Positions 12,616-22,777 of a stretch of 64,000 bases of DNA are shown in pieces. Both the position numbers and the translations under genes were made by a program. The notes beneath the pieces were generated by a model, which saw only the letters and a list, made by a program, of their open reading frames with translations, did no database searches and was not told the DNA's origin. Where the stretch lies: assembly GCA_004802705.1 (NCBI GenBank), contig SGPL01000075.1, positions 1 through 64,000 of the forward strand, in the 5' to 3' direction. The stretch is from Bondarzewia mesenterica. Taxonomy: Eukaryota; Basidiomycota; Agaricomycetes; Russulales; Bondarzewiaceae. Each line of letters begins with the position of its first letter. Position 1 is the first letter of the stretch.

Positions 12616-15534
12616 TCAAGGCCGCTTCGTCTCGCAAACCGTGCACTCCTTCGCGCCATCCGGGTTGCTCAAAGCACAGAGCGAACACGTCCAGGTNCCG
12701 CCAGCTTTCNNAGGCATCTTCATCCCCGCCGCCGCCCAATTGAATCCACCATTCACCGGCGCTGGTGGGGGAGGCTTGGTNTCCTTTCCCTCCCAAGAGA
12801 ACATAAATTCAGGGAGCGANATAGGNAAAATGAGTTTTACCGCTTCGCGTTCCCGATAGTGATTCAGCGGAGCTCTGGNCGACGCCGTGGNGAAAGGAAA
12901 CGCGGGAAGAGATGNAATATCTAGNGCCTTCGCAGCAGCCTTCGGATCCATCTGCTCTGTGATCTTGGAAGTAGNAGCAAGCGCGGGCGAAGACTTAGGG
13001 GGAGCGGGGATTTCAAAGCCNGAAGGCNTAGGCGGGGCGGGAATCGCAAACGCGGGAGAAGGCTTGGACGGGGCGGGAGGTGTAAACGCGGGGGCTGGCA
13101 CTGGTNNTGGTCCTTTCGAGGTGAAACTCGCAGACAATGTAGGTGCTGCAGGCCTTGCCGCANGAATAGGCTTGAGTAANGAAGATGAAGAGGCNTGCGT
13201 GAAGAGCGANGTTTCGGGTGCAAGGTCAGAGGTCTTCGGACCAGCAACGGGCTCCTCTGGCTCAGCTGCGAACCCAAATCNCAGCTTCGAGGGTTCTTTT
13301 GGAGCAGATGTCTTGAGACCAAATGCAGGCTTCGCTCCAAAGATAGCGTTCGAGCTNGTACTTGAAACCAGGGCGGGCGGGGAAGGCTTAGCACCAAAGA
13401 TCGGGGCGGAGCTCGAGTCCGAAGTATCCATTGGCTCTATGACTTCCGATGGCTCCGAGAGCGGTTCGGCCATAACTACGTCCTCGATCTCTTCAACAGT
13501 GATGATGTGCGCGTTCTTCTGCTTTTTGGGTGATGGACGCTCATCCTCTTCTTCTTCAGGGACTTCTTCAACAATAGGAATCGCAACACCGTTNGTGTGC
13601 ACGCCATTGGCACCGTTGGACCGACCCTTTTCCATAGATTTCATCAGACGCATGCTCCGACGAGGCTCAGTCGCTTGAATTCCATCNTTAGCCCTGAGAG
13701 GAGATTTTCGCTTGGCCAAGCCCGGCGGCGGACGCGCGCGTTGGCTTCCCTGTAATGCTTGTTGATCAGAGCCGCATGACTTCANANAAAAGANGATGAT
13801 ACTGACTTTCGGCACTGTGGCCTCAATAATTCTCTGCGGGCTCANCTGCTCTATCTCTTTCTCCTTTTGTTTCTTCTCTTCAGGAGCCTTTCTCTTCCTC
13901 GTAGANCTCTTGGCCNNTNTCGGCAATGGCACAGGGCTTGCTGTCTGGTAGGGATTCGACACGTCCGGCTTCTTCGGTGGCGTCACTTCCTTGATTAATT
14001 CCTTCATCACGTTCGCTGCGTGCGTCGACTGCTTNGGANCTGGAGCGGATGGCGGTGAAGAAGGNGGTGAGTTGCTTTGAACCCACGCTTGCCTGAGGGG
14101 GGAGGGTACTGCNGGGGTGGTGGCTTTGGGAGGGATAGACATGCGGAGACGAGGCGTCGGCAGAACGCTTGTCATTGCCGCGCCGGTACCATTCACGGCC
14201 GGGCCGTTGACGGGTTGGTAGGANGAGGTGCCATTTGAAATTTGGAATGTGGAGGGACCTGCTACAGGCNGAACACGTGACGAAGTCGTAGTCTGAGGTG
14301 CAGNTGCNTCGACNCGTTGTGGCACAGATATNGAGATATCGCCCACGCGCCGTCGCTTAAAATCGGTTTTTGGCGGTGACTTTGGAGGAGAAATCGTGAT
14401 CTTCGGCAGCGATGGTCGAGGAGCGCCGAAGGCAGGAGATTGGTATCGNGTACGCGGACGTGCGCTCCATACCCCTCGCCACCTGTATGGGCCATTGGGA
14501 TTCTTTGTAAGCATTTTCCGTGGGACCTGANTGTTATTTGTTGACNNCCCAGAGGNNNNATGNAGCGGCAGGNNNNNNNNNNNNNNNNNNNNNNNNNNNN
14601 NNNNNNNNNNNNCGNNATGGCTCCNGCTTCTNTNNNNCTGTNCGNNNTCGCTAAGCAACANCCTCTGANAAAAAGTAGCGTGGNCCATACCTNGTACGCT
14701 CGATTNCAGCAGAGTNNTTANTGTNTNGNACTCNNCCTGANGAAGGGNCTNNTNANNGCCTCTTTGTTCAAAATATGTCAAAATCATCGCAAGATTGTCC
14801 CCTGGGGACGCAGACGGCTTCAAATTCCTCAATTGCTCAGCTGCGAGTGATGAAGATGTAGGGTCAATGGGGCCTTGTGCAACACCTGATAGTCGCGACG
14901 AAGACCCGACTGAGGTTGATGCGCGTAATTGTGTAGTTGTGGTTTGCAACCTCGGCTGATAGTGTTGCTGCTGCTGCTTCTGGGACTGCTGATGCTGTGG
15001 CGGCGGCGGCTGTACTTGCTGCTGCCGTTGCTGTGGCTGTTGGTGTGGCTGTTGGTGTTGGTGTGGCTGTTGGTGTTGGTGTGGCTGTTGGCGTTGGTGT
15101 GGCTGTTGGTGTTGCTCCTGGTACAATTGTTTCGGCTGGTGTTGGGGCACCACCTGGACAATGCTCAACAACTCATATGGTGTCAGCTCGACATATGCGC
15201 CCACCTGATTTCCTTGGTTTGATAGAATCTGGGAGGATGAAGAGTATCTGAACTCCTGGGAGGACTGGTCCTCAGTGAAGTCGTCTTCAGAGACATCATC
15301 TGTCATCTCCTCATCTGAGTCTTCCGTTCCCGCAGGACTTCTTGAACGCAATGGGTTGAAGAAATTGAGAAAACCAGTCAAGCTCCATCCCTACTCGTAC
15401 TGATGAGGCGTCATCTGGAAAGTTGTGGCATAAGCACTTACAGATTTCTTGAGAGTGGGGGGCTGAGGTCTCTTATAAGGAGACGAGAGGTTGTTTCGCG
15501 TCGCGCGACGATCGTTTGTTCTCATAGCACTCAT
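12616..15534 (-). CDS. nucleoporin-like protein with RanBP2-type zinc finger (Nup153/Nup1-like)
   Basis: This is likely a nuclear-basket protein that attaches to the inner nuclear membrane and binds transport factors. The first exon (15442-15534, MSAMRTNDRRATRNN) splices to 15390, giving GWSLTGFLNFFNPLRSRS, which resembles the membrane-binding amphipathic helix of Nup1/Nup60/Nup153. An acidic stretch and a Gln/His-rich repeat (encoded at about 14990-15115) follow. The middle is basic and Pro-rich with few FG motifs (SPAFGAPR, IFGAKP, PAFGLKT). The C-terminus is one RanBP2 zinc finger: TWTCSLCALSNPDGAKECTVCETKRP in two parts, with Cys pairs spaced C-x2-C and C-x2-C. A 57-nt in-frame intron is likely at 13750-13806. 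Ns, including the 40-N run, disturb the middle; that part is uncertain. Confidence 0.7.
14573..14612. other. run of 40 N inside the nucleoporin gene
   Basis: Forty consecutive Ns, surrounded on both sides (14531-14760) by many single Ns. The reading frame of the nucleoporin cannot be trusted across this stretch. It marks either a sequencing gap or a low-quality join. Confidence 0.95.
15021..15116. repeat. in-frame Gln/His-encoding tandem repeat
   Basis: Repeats of the unit TGGCTGTTGGTGTTGGTG and a shorter TGGCTGTTGGTG variant occur in the nucleoporin reading frame, encoding HQHQQP-type units on the minus strand. Such tracts vary in length between strains by slippage. Confidence 0.8.
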
Positions 15535-15815
15535 TCTGTGCGGTAAGGCCTATTCAGGACGTGATGAGCACAGAGTGATAGTGGGGTGTGTGTGAAGAGA
15601 GAGAGCCTCAAACAAGAGGTGAGTGCAAGAACAATGAGTAGTAAAATGGAGTGCCACAGTGCGACTCAAAGGTCCGCAGCCACAACAAACCGGCCCTAAA
15701 CAACTCCGCCAATCGCCGCCACTGGTCGGGTCTACAATGATTGTCACTTGATTGTCACGGTGCTCAACATTAATTATTGGCTGCGAAATCGAGTGCACTT
15801 AGACCGTCGTCGACA
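15535..15815. promoter_or_regulatory. bidirectional promoter, nucleoporin / complex I subunit
   Basis: The nucleoporin (minus, ATG 15534) and complex I 21 kDa subunit (plus, ATG 15816) diverge from this 281-bp region. It contains two copies of ATTGTCAC at 15740 and 15751, eleven bases (about one helical turn) apart, and an inverted CCAAT word (ATTGG) at 15776-15780. Which gene uses these is unknown. Confidence 0.45.
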
Positions 15816-16579
15816 ATGCCGAACAAGGTTGTCGAAACGCCATACCCTCTTATCGATGCCGACCCTCATTTCTCCCGTGTAGTGCGCTACATGCGCCCGT
15901 CCGATTATGCCGTCTGGGCAGGCGCGACAGGCGCGTTTCCGGCTGCCCTCTACTTTTGGGGTGAGTGATCAGTCTACCTCGTCTGGTCCAAGATACAGGG
16001 GAGCTGAGGACGAGATAGATATGGCGGATCCTTCTAGGGCCCGTTTGAGAACACCTCTTCGTCTCGGTGGTTTCCTAGGCTTTATTGGTGGTTTCTTGTT
16101 GGCGTACCAGCAGTCAAGTTGTGAGTCTACTGCATCAGTTTATTTTAAAGCATTCTTGACGTTGTTGGATGACTGCGTTTCGACGGCTTATATTAGTCCG
16201 ATTCTGGGGATGGTCTGAGAACAAGGCTGAGGAGGAAAGGGACTTCGCTGAATTATCACAGCTCGCTCGAGAGGGTAAGCCGTTGTATGGCGAGTCAGAT
16301 CAGCCTCTGTGGGTACAAGGCGCTGCATACAGAAACTCTGCTTTCTCACAGCTGAAATTTCGTGAGTTTTCTGTGATTGTGCTGCAATGCGACCGATTGA
16401 CAGTGAATAAATCTTAGAATCCTTCCCAATGTGAGTCGTAAAGCGACTACATATCATGAGTCACGGTACTGAGTGTTGATGCTTCAAGGTTCAACTTTGT
16501 GAACCACCCTCACCATGGTACTGATCCTGCGAAGTACGGCGTCAAGACGTCGGACAATCAGGAGACAAACCAACAGTGA
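15816..16579 (+). CDS. NADH:ubiquinone oxidoreductase 21 kDa subunit (NUXM-type, complex I)
   Basis: This is an accessory subunit of fungal mitochondrial complex I. My exon model is 15816-15960, 16019-16120, 16197-16361, 16418-16430 and 16489-16579. That gives 516 coding bases and a 171-residue protein with all phases matching. The N-terminal half carries YPLIDADPHFSRVVRYMRPSDYA and two short hydrophobic stretches (AVWAGATGAFPAALYFW; LGGFLGFIGGFLLAY). The C-terminal half contains RFWGWSENKAEEERDF and ends with HHGTDPAKYG. The fourth exon is only 13 bases but is needed to keep the frame and to encode the joint into PMFNFVNHPHHG. The second-exon acceptor (GATAG before ATATGG) is the least certain junction. 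Family recognition is by the N-terminal signature. Confidence 0.85.
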
Positions 16580-17498
16580 TGCCAGTCTGATGGCAGTGTA
16601 CTGCGTTACAATTGACTTACATTTTTCCGACTCGCTTTCTTTCGGCTGTCACTGTGTGATGACATGTCTACATGATTATTGGTGCGAGTCGACATGCATG
16701 AGGGTGCGGAGTCCTCGCGAACTAAGAATTTATAATGCAACGAGTATATTCAAGCTCACTCGGAGACGGGAATTTGCGTGAGTGTTTCCTGGTACTTCTA
16801 AAAAAGTTCTTTGTACTTATGTCCGATTTGACCACTGTTCGTGAGTTGAGTCATGAAGTAAAAGCGCTAGAGGACTTCGCATATCGTAAGTCAAACACAC
16901 GGTATCGACGCTTTTGTGTTCCGCTTCATATGCAGTTTGCGAATGGAAGCTACGCGTGGAGCATTTTACAGTACATGTACATACTGTCGTAGGAATTCTT
17001 CTCAAGATCTCACTGTCGAGTACGCCGTATCGAACCGCCCATTTGTATGCCTGTACGCCGACATAAAGCAGCTGCCACCCTTCACCAGCACTACGAATGA
17101 GTTATGAGGTATTCAGTGAGAAGAACTCCCTTGTCAATCTTGTCCTCGAGCACCGGCACCTGGCATCACTATAATACCATCGCCCGTCGGAGGTCTCCGG
17201 CATCGTGAGGTGAGCTGTGGCGAGGCATCGGAATTTCGAGTTGGTTCGAGAGCTTACACCACGTGCTGGGAATTGTGATGTAACAGGCCAGAGGTCCGGA
17301 CTCAGAGCCTCAGCCTCGAGGTATGTACCACACATATGCTACCTCTTGACCTCTGCGCCCTACTAACGTACCCTATCATTCAATCATCTACGACATATAA
17401 AGGCCTCTGAATCTTAGCGCTTCCACTAGTTGTCTCTCTGCCTCTTCTCTCTCGCTATTGCTGCACCCACTTTCAGGTGTCGCATTCAAGCTTCGAGG
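16580..17498. promoter_or_regulatory. intergenic region upstream of J-protein gene
   Basis: No convincing gene was found. A CACGTG box lies at 17260-17265. A TATA-like TATAAA lies at 17396-17401, about 100 bases upstream of the J-protein ATG, followed by a pyrimidine-rich leader, which fits a core promoter. Confidence 0.4.
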
Positions 17499-18902
17499 AT
17501 GGCTACCAATCTGTACGAAGTGCTCGAGCTAGACCCCAACGCATCTCCAGAGCAGGGTTCGTATGCTTTCATACAGTCACTTTGCATAGATGATTCACCC
17601 GTGTCTTCACGCTGTCTAATAGTACGAAGGGCGTACAGGCAACAGGCACTTCAGACGCATCCTGACCGTCAGCCTCCCAATACCTCGTCGGCAGAGAATG
17701 AATCTGCAGAAGAGAGATTTAAGGCCGTGCGTATCCCTCCCACTCGATTGTTTTTTGAGCTTGCTTATCTTCCGTCGCGATGCCTGAAGGTGAGCCATGC
17801 CTACGAGGTGCTGAGTGATCCTGAGAAGCGTCGTGTGAGTAGATAAACCTAATACACCAGGCGCTACGCAACACACCCTGACTATCAATGACTATTTCAC
17901 TGCCACTTCTAGGCATATGACTTGCATGGCGTCTGGCCTCCCCCTGACGCCACCGACGCTCGCCGTCAACCACGTAGCTACAGTCATCGCCAGCCCTCCA
18001 ACTTTTTNNNCGATTCATGGGGTGCAGATCCGTTCTCTAACTCGCCTTTTGGCTCCGGTTCGCGTTCTCGGGCCTTCGCCGATCCCTTCAGGTTGTTCGA
18101 ATCCATGTTTGGGGACATGCATGCCCGCGCTTTCTCGGATCCATTCTTTTCTGATCCGTTTGATCGCGGGTTCTCACAGCGCGGGTTCGGTGATCAATTT
18201 GGAGGGATGGGTTCCATGACCATGGGGTTTCCGTTCGGTCCAAGTATGATGTTCCCGCCGGATTTCATGGGTCAGTACAACAACGGAGGACGTGGCAGGG
18301 TTTATAGCCAGAGCTCAAGAAGGGTCATGTCCCCTGAAGGTTGGGCATCCGAAAGTCGGATGACGCGGACGGTCAATGGTGTGACGGAAACGATATGGAA
18401 GCGGACCGACTCCCACGTAAGCTTGTTATCTTGTCTCCTCCTAGGCCACTGCGTTAACGTCGTGTATTTGACAGGGCGATGAACACATCACATATACTTC
18501 TCCGGATGGCCACGAACGTTATACCATCAACGGGCGTGAGCAGCCCGCTGATGACAGTCGATACATCCAAGCTCCTCATCGTGATCAACGGCATTCGCGG
18601 GATCACGCACAAGCTACTGGTCGACCTCCTGCTAATCAGCTTCCCCCGCAGTCTCGACCTCCGCCTCCGCCTCCAGCCACCATGTACTCTCCGTCTCAAA
18701 ATTATAAAGGACCAGAACAACCGCCACTTCCTGGCGCACCACCTCCGTATGCTCCCCCACCTGTTCAACCGCCTCCTCCGGGTAAGTCTCTGTGTTTGAT
18801 CAAAAGACGTCTTGAATTTGTAACATTTTACGTCCTTCAGCACTCGGTAGGAGTCGTCATCGAGAACGCGAAGGACATCGCGATCATCGTAACCAACAGT
18901 GA
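17499..18902 (+). CDS. J-domain co-chaperone (class B DnaJ, DNAJB6-like)
   Basis: J-proteins stimulate the ATPase of Hsp70. The ATG at 17499 starts MATNLYEVLELDPNASPEQ, the first J-domain helix. After an intron comes VRRAYRQQALQTHPDRQ with the essential HPD motif, then VSHAYEVLSDPEKRR and AYDLHG. The rest is low-complexity: a G/F-rich segment (DPFSNSPFGSGSRSRAF, DRGFSQRGFGDQFGG), a short beta-like stretch with TRTVNGVTETIWKRTD, a Pro-rich part and a basic tail ending at TGA 18900-18902. There is no Cys-rich zinc domain, so it is class B, and it resembles DNAJB2/B6 in layout. Client preference cannot be told. Three Ns near 18008 affect only one or two residues. Confidence 0.85.
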
Positions 18903-19204
18903 ACATAGGGTGCACTTCCGTGCTTATCTCCAACGTTTGCCCTCGGCGGGCACCGTTCTTTTGTATATCATTCTCCCCGTCATAATCCGTTTGCCTATGT
19001 TGTATGTACAAAAACTTCCTCACTTTGTATCTGGGTTGTCGCAAAAGAAGGTATTATGAGGACTTGAAATTTTAGGAAACTGTTATCTGTTCCTTAGACA
19101 AACAAACTCATTGTTGATGTTGTATTACATTATGCTTCGATTTCGAGGTGGTAATTGTACACGTCAAGAAGAGTCGAAAAGGAGAACTACACGAACAATA
19201 AAAT
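18903..19204. other. convergent 3' flanks, nothing recognised
   Basis: Short AT-rich spacer between the stops of the J-protein (plus) and the unknown gene (minus). No features were seen beyond likely transcript ends. Confidence 0.5.
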
Positions 19205-20090
19205 TCACTGCAGATGTTGAATAATTGGCATGATGGTTCCTTGCGAGACGCAAACATATCCTATGAGGACGACGTCGGCGTATGCGAGATTGCCGACTCC
19301 CGCCTCTTCAACCGTCTGAAGGCGGTAAGTGAGGTAAGGGGCGAGCGGGTTAGCCGCGGAGATCAAAATGATCAGTGAATAACTCACCCGGGGCATAAGA
19401 TGCTCTTTGACACGCTTTGCGACATCTTCGATCAACTTTCTCAAAGTAATCGGTACCTTCTCGCCTTGAGACGTGTGCCAAAGCTGAAGCTGACGTTTGG
19501 GAGCGTCGACTCTGTATCCAGGTATCTAAGAAATAAATCAGAGGAAGGTGGGCGTTAGTGTGCTTGCTGCAAGATACCGTGTACAAAGGGCGTACCCCGA
19601 TAGTTAACTTCACCGTCTTCTTATGTCGTAACGGAGACGGTTCATCCTGCTTCGGGACGTTACGGAGATCTTGCGTGAAGCGGGTGTCTTCAAGACACAC
19701 ACCCCGATCTTCGTTGAAATAATATGGGGGATCAAGGTCCTTAAGAGCCGCTTCCTCATTCTCCCGCCCTTCATAGGCAATAAAACGCTTCTGCTTTATC
19801 ACAGGGCCATACCGCGTGTTGACGACCATGTCGCAAAACCGATGGTCGTCAGGAATGTTTTTAATGAGCAGCATGGCTTGGTCCACCGAGAATGTCTGCC
19901 CGAGGTATTGGCTCTCCAGCATGGTTGTTAGATTGAAATCAGAGATGGTCTACAAAATTCGGCATTAAAGCAGGATTTGAGTAAGAGCGAAGCTTGTTAC
20001 ACTGACCGTGTCTTCAGGTATGGCGACGGGTTGCCCCTCTGAAGGAAGGCAGTCCTCGAACGAGGAATTATTGTTTGATGCGGAAGCCAT
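19205..20090 (-). CDS. uncharacterised 228-residue protein
   Basis: Four exons, 20007-20090, 19596-19949, 19388-19525 and 19205-19315, all of phase 0 and with good GT/AG borders, give one clean frame of 228 codons. The product is soluble and mildly charged. It includes QAMLLIKNIPDDHRFCDMV, PPYYFNEDRGVCLEDTRF and LWHTSQGEKVPITLRKL, followed by a helix rich in Lys and Glu. There is no signal peptide or membrane span; hydrophobic text near 19340 comes from reading through an intron. I do not recognise the family and give no function. The perfect phasing of four exons makes it a real gene. It lies convergent to the J-protein gene. Confidence 0.7.
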
Positions 20091-20281
20091 TGGTGAGACG
20101 CTTGACTGGGCTGCATGCGCTTCGCGTTATAAACACCTTAGGCCTCCAGTTGTTCACCTTTGCTCTCAACCTCGAGCTGATATTGAATCAGACACTTGTT
20201 GTGCATAGCTGGAGAGAATTACGCATTCCAACACCGGTGGGTCTTGCCCACCACTGGGATGGTGCAGTGGGAGGGGAGATC

Positions 20282-20786
20282 CTACGGCTGTAGGGATTCC
20301 ATGGACTCAAAACTCAAAGTAGAGTCCACGGGGAATACACCAGCAACGAGGAAACCCCAAAGATGGACTGAGCCAGGAGAGAGGATCGACATGCCGACTT
20401 CATGTCCCCACATCGAGAAAACGGAACATTCTCGCGTCGATGTGGTGAACTTCGTCCTACAGCTCTCGGACTCCCAAGGTTTGTACAGCATATGGGGAAA
20501 CTGCAGAAGTTGACGGGTTGCTTGCGACCAAGACGATTTTCCTGTAAGGAGAATCGAGTCAATTGCCACGCCGAACAACTGTTGAGACCTCGTCTTGTAT
20601 GCTTATCATACCTTGATCTTCAATGCTCTGCAGGAAACGATCTGCCCGTTGCATCACGCCTTCGAGGACGAATTTGAGCTCGCGTTGACGTCGGACCGCA
20701 CCAGTCCACAAAGCCCGCCGATTGTGAGTAGCTGTTGGTCTTTCTGAGTCACCGATGACGGACCCTTCATACTGTTGGAATGAGTT
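20282..20786 (-). CDS. possible gene fragment, unidentified
   Basis: A minus-strand exon of 60-odd codons follows an acceptor (TTCCAACAG) at about 20787 and ends at a donor GTATGA near 20611. It encodes YEGSVIGDSERPTATHNRR and a helix-like ELKFVLEGVMQRADRFLQ. A phase-1 splice to about 20543 continues in an open frame (SSWSQATRQLLQFPHMLYK) to a TAG at 20282. A start exon was not found with confidence. Composition and compatible phases favour coding, but it may be a decayed gene. Family unknown. Confidence 0.3.
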
Positions 20787-21651
20787 CAAAAGAAAACGAG
20801 CAATTTTTTTCCATCACCATTGAGGTATTTCTTCAGACAATGATGAGGGCGAAAAGGGAAAGATGAAGCATGATCCTGGATCAGCCGTGCGTCCTGTTCC
20901 GTGCTTCCTCCGCTCTGCAAAAAGAAGATGATCGCGTATGGGTCCCTATGGGTCCTGATTAGTAAAGAGTCTAAGTTTTGCTACACCAAATCCTCCAGCT
21001 GTTGTTATCGTCATGTGCTGTCGGGTTCGTTGATGACCTGTAAGCATTAGTACTACAGTCGGCCAGAGTTCGTGCAGTACCAAGTAGTATTTATCGGACT
21101 GAAAAATACATGTGGAACACCGGGTGGCATGGCAACCACGACAGCCGCTGGATGTCGCGGCCATTCTGCGGCCCACTCGCTGAATCCTGTTGAAGATGCT
21201 TATATATTGGCACCTACATAAGTAGTGTGCTGGACGCAGCCAGTCAATGCGGTTCCAAGAGTGAGTATCGGAGTACTTATCTAAATAGTCATTGCTTATC
21301 AGTATCCTGGAGCCGGGGCTGAGGCTGTGCGCGATGTATACTTAGTCGTCGATGAAATCCTATGATATCGTGGCCTTAATATGATGGAAATCAACACGAA
21401 AAGCCCGAGATTGACTCACTTCAGGATAGTTTTTGCATAGATCACGTGGGTAACGGAGAACTTCGCCGCCTGATCAGATCAGAGTTCTATAGTTACTTTC
21501 GTAGCAGAGTTGGCCAATCTCACCACGTTTCATGTTTCAATTATATTAGATATTCCAGGTCACCGTCCATTTTGTCGCGTTTGCCATCGTCCGCGAAGAC
21601 AACCCCAACTCTCCTCCTACCCTGTGTGTTAACAAGCGCGCCTCTTTCAAT
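20787..21651. promoter_or_regulatory. upstream region of OHCU decarboxylase gene
   Basis: No clear gene was found. A CACGTG word occurs at 21443-21448, about 205 bases upstream of the OHCU decarboxylase ATG. The 100 bases before the ATG are rich in C and T, as in many fungal leaders. Confidence 0.35.
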
Positions 21652-22278
21652 ATGGCCGAACGAATTCTACCCTCTCTCACGGAGATTTCGGCTGACTCGA
21701 ATACTTCCTCCGATGGCGCCCTCGCACGCGGACTTTCGACACTCTTTGAGCCCTCACCGGTACTCTATTCCGACATCGTACCGGCTGTGCACAATATTCT
21801 TCTGAATCCCGTCACCCGCTCATCTCCTCTCACCTACAACGCCCTCATTGATCTCACCACACATATTCTTTCCACGTCACCTTCGACACTTCAGGCATGC
21901 TTCATCAGCGCTCACCCTCGGATCGGAGAGATTACCGGACTCTCAGCGCTTAGCGCGAATGAACAAGCCGCGCGGGCGACACCAACCGAAGTGCTTGCAC
22001 GTCTGGCTATCCTGAACGCAGCGTACGAGCGGCGATTTGAGGGTTTGAGGTACATCACGTTTGTCAACGGGAGGAGTAGGGCTGAGATCATGGAGGAGAT
22101 GGAACAGTTTCTGGGGGTAGGCAAAGGAGACGTAGAGTTAGATAAGATAAGGGTGGAGGATGTCGGTGGGGGCGTGTGGACGGAAGAAGTGAAGAGGGCC
22201 GTGAGGGATGTAGGGAAAATCGCGAAGAGAAGGTTGACGGCGTTGGGAGTAGATGGAAGCGCAGTTCTGAACAGCTGA
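21652..22278 (+). CDS. OHCU decarboxylase (2-oxo-4-hydroxy-4-carboxy-5-ureidoimidazoline decarboxylase)
   Basis: This enzyme catalyses the last step of urate oxidation, giving S-allantoin, and lets the fungus use purines as nitrogen. It is intronless, 208 residues, starting at ATG 21652 after a pyrimidine-rich leader. The signature AHPRIGE (catalytic His) lies near residue 86, and LNAAYERRFEGLRYITFVNG near residue 125 is the conserved substrate-binding and helix region; RSRAEIMEEM follows. No peroxisomal SKL-type C-terminus is present; it ends in AVLNS. The neighbouring genes are unrelated, so no urate cluster is seen here. Family assignment is secure from these two motifs. Confidence 0.88.
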   Translation: MAERILPSLTEISADSNTSSDGALARGLSTLFEPSPVLYSDIVPAVHNILLNPVTRSSPLTYNALIDLTTHILSTSPSTLQACFISAHPRIGEITGLSALSANEQAARATPTEVLARLAILNAAYERRFEGLRYITFVNGRSRAEIMEEMEQFLGVGKGDVELDKIRVEDVGGGVWTEEVKRAVRDVGKIAKRRLTALGVDGSAVLNS

Positions 22279-22777
22279 TAGACAAGCAGTATCAATCAAC
22301 CCGCATGCGTACCAGTGCGTCCACCTAGAAGCTTGTCCTGTTCGGGAGGTTTGCTAATGGCACAACAGACTCTCGGACTGGACTAGGCCAGGGCCAACTT
22401 GAATTCACAATCACTGACGCAATATAGAGCGAGCTCAATGATCAGTTTATGGATGGAGAGGTGCTCAAAAAGATCATTGTGAGTCGGTCAGAGTCCTTCA
22501 TTTCGTCGATAGTAATGCGTACCTACCTGTACCTACTAGTAGAACCGCGCCAGGGACGGGCGTGCCTGGATACTTTCCAAGAATAGGAAAACACGTGATG
22601 ATCGATTGTCCTTTTATTTTCGCTTTGCGTGGTCTCCTTTTCTTCAGCCTGCTCTTCAGCCTCTTCGGGCTCGTTCAACGCAAGAGGCTTGTCGTTGCTT
22701 CCCTGTCTTTTATTTCCTGACAGTAGCGTCGAATTTCTCTTCGATCCATCGCGCTAATCAACACGGCAACGATTATC
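22279..22777. promoter_or_regulatory. intergenic, promoter of SLC35F-type gene
   Basis: CACGTG lies at 22592-22597, about 180 bases upstream of the transporter ATG, followed by a T- and C-rich leader. The direct repeat ACCTACCTGTACCTACTAG lies near 22521-22539. No gene was recognised. Confidence 0.35.

Noticed and set aside
14929..15251. Plus-strand open frames of Val, Leu and Ala repeats
   Set aside because: They are the opposite strand of the Gln/His repeat of the nucleoporin.
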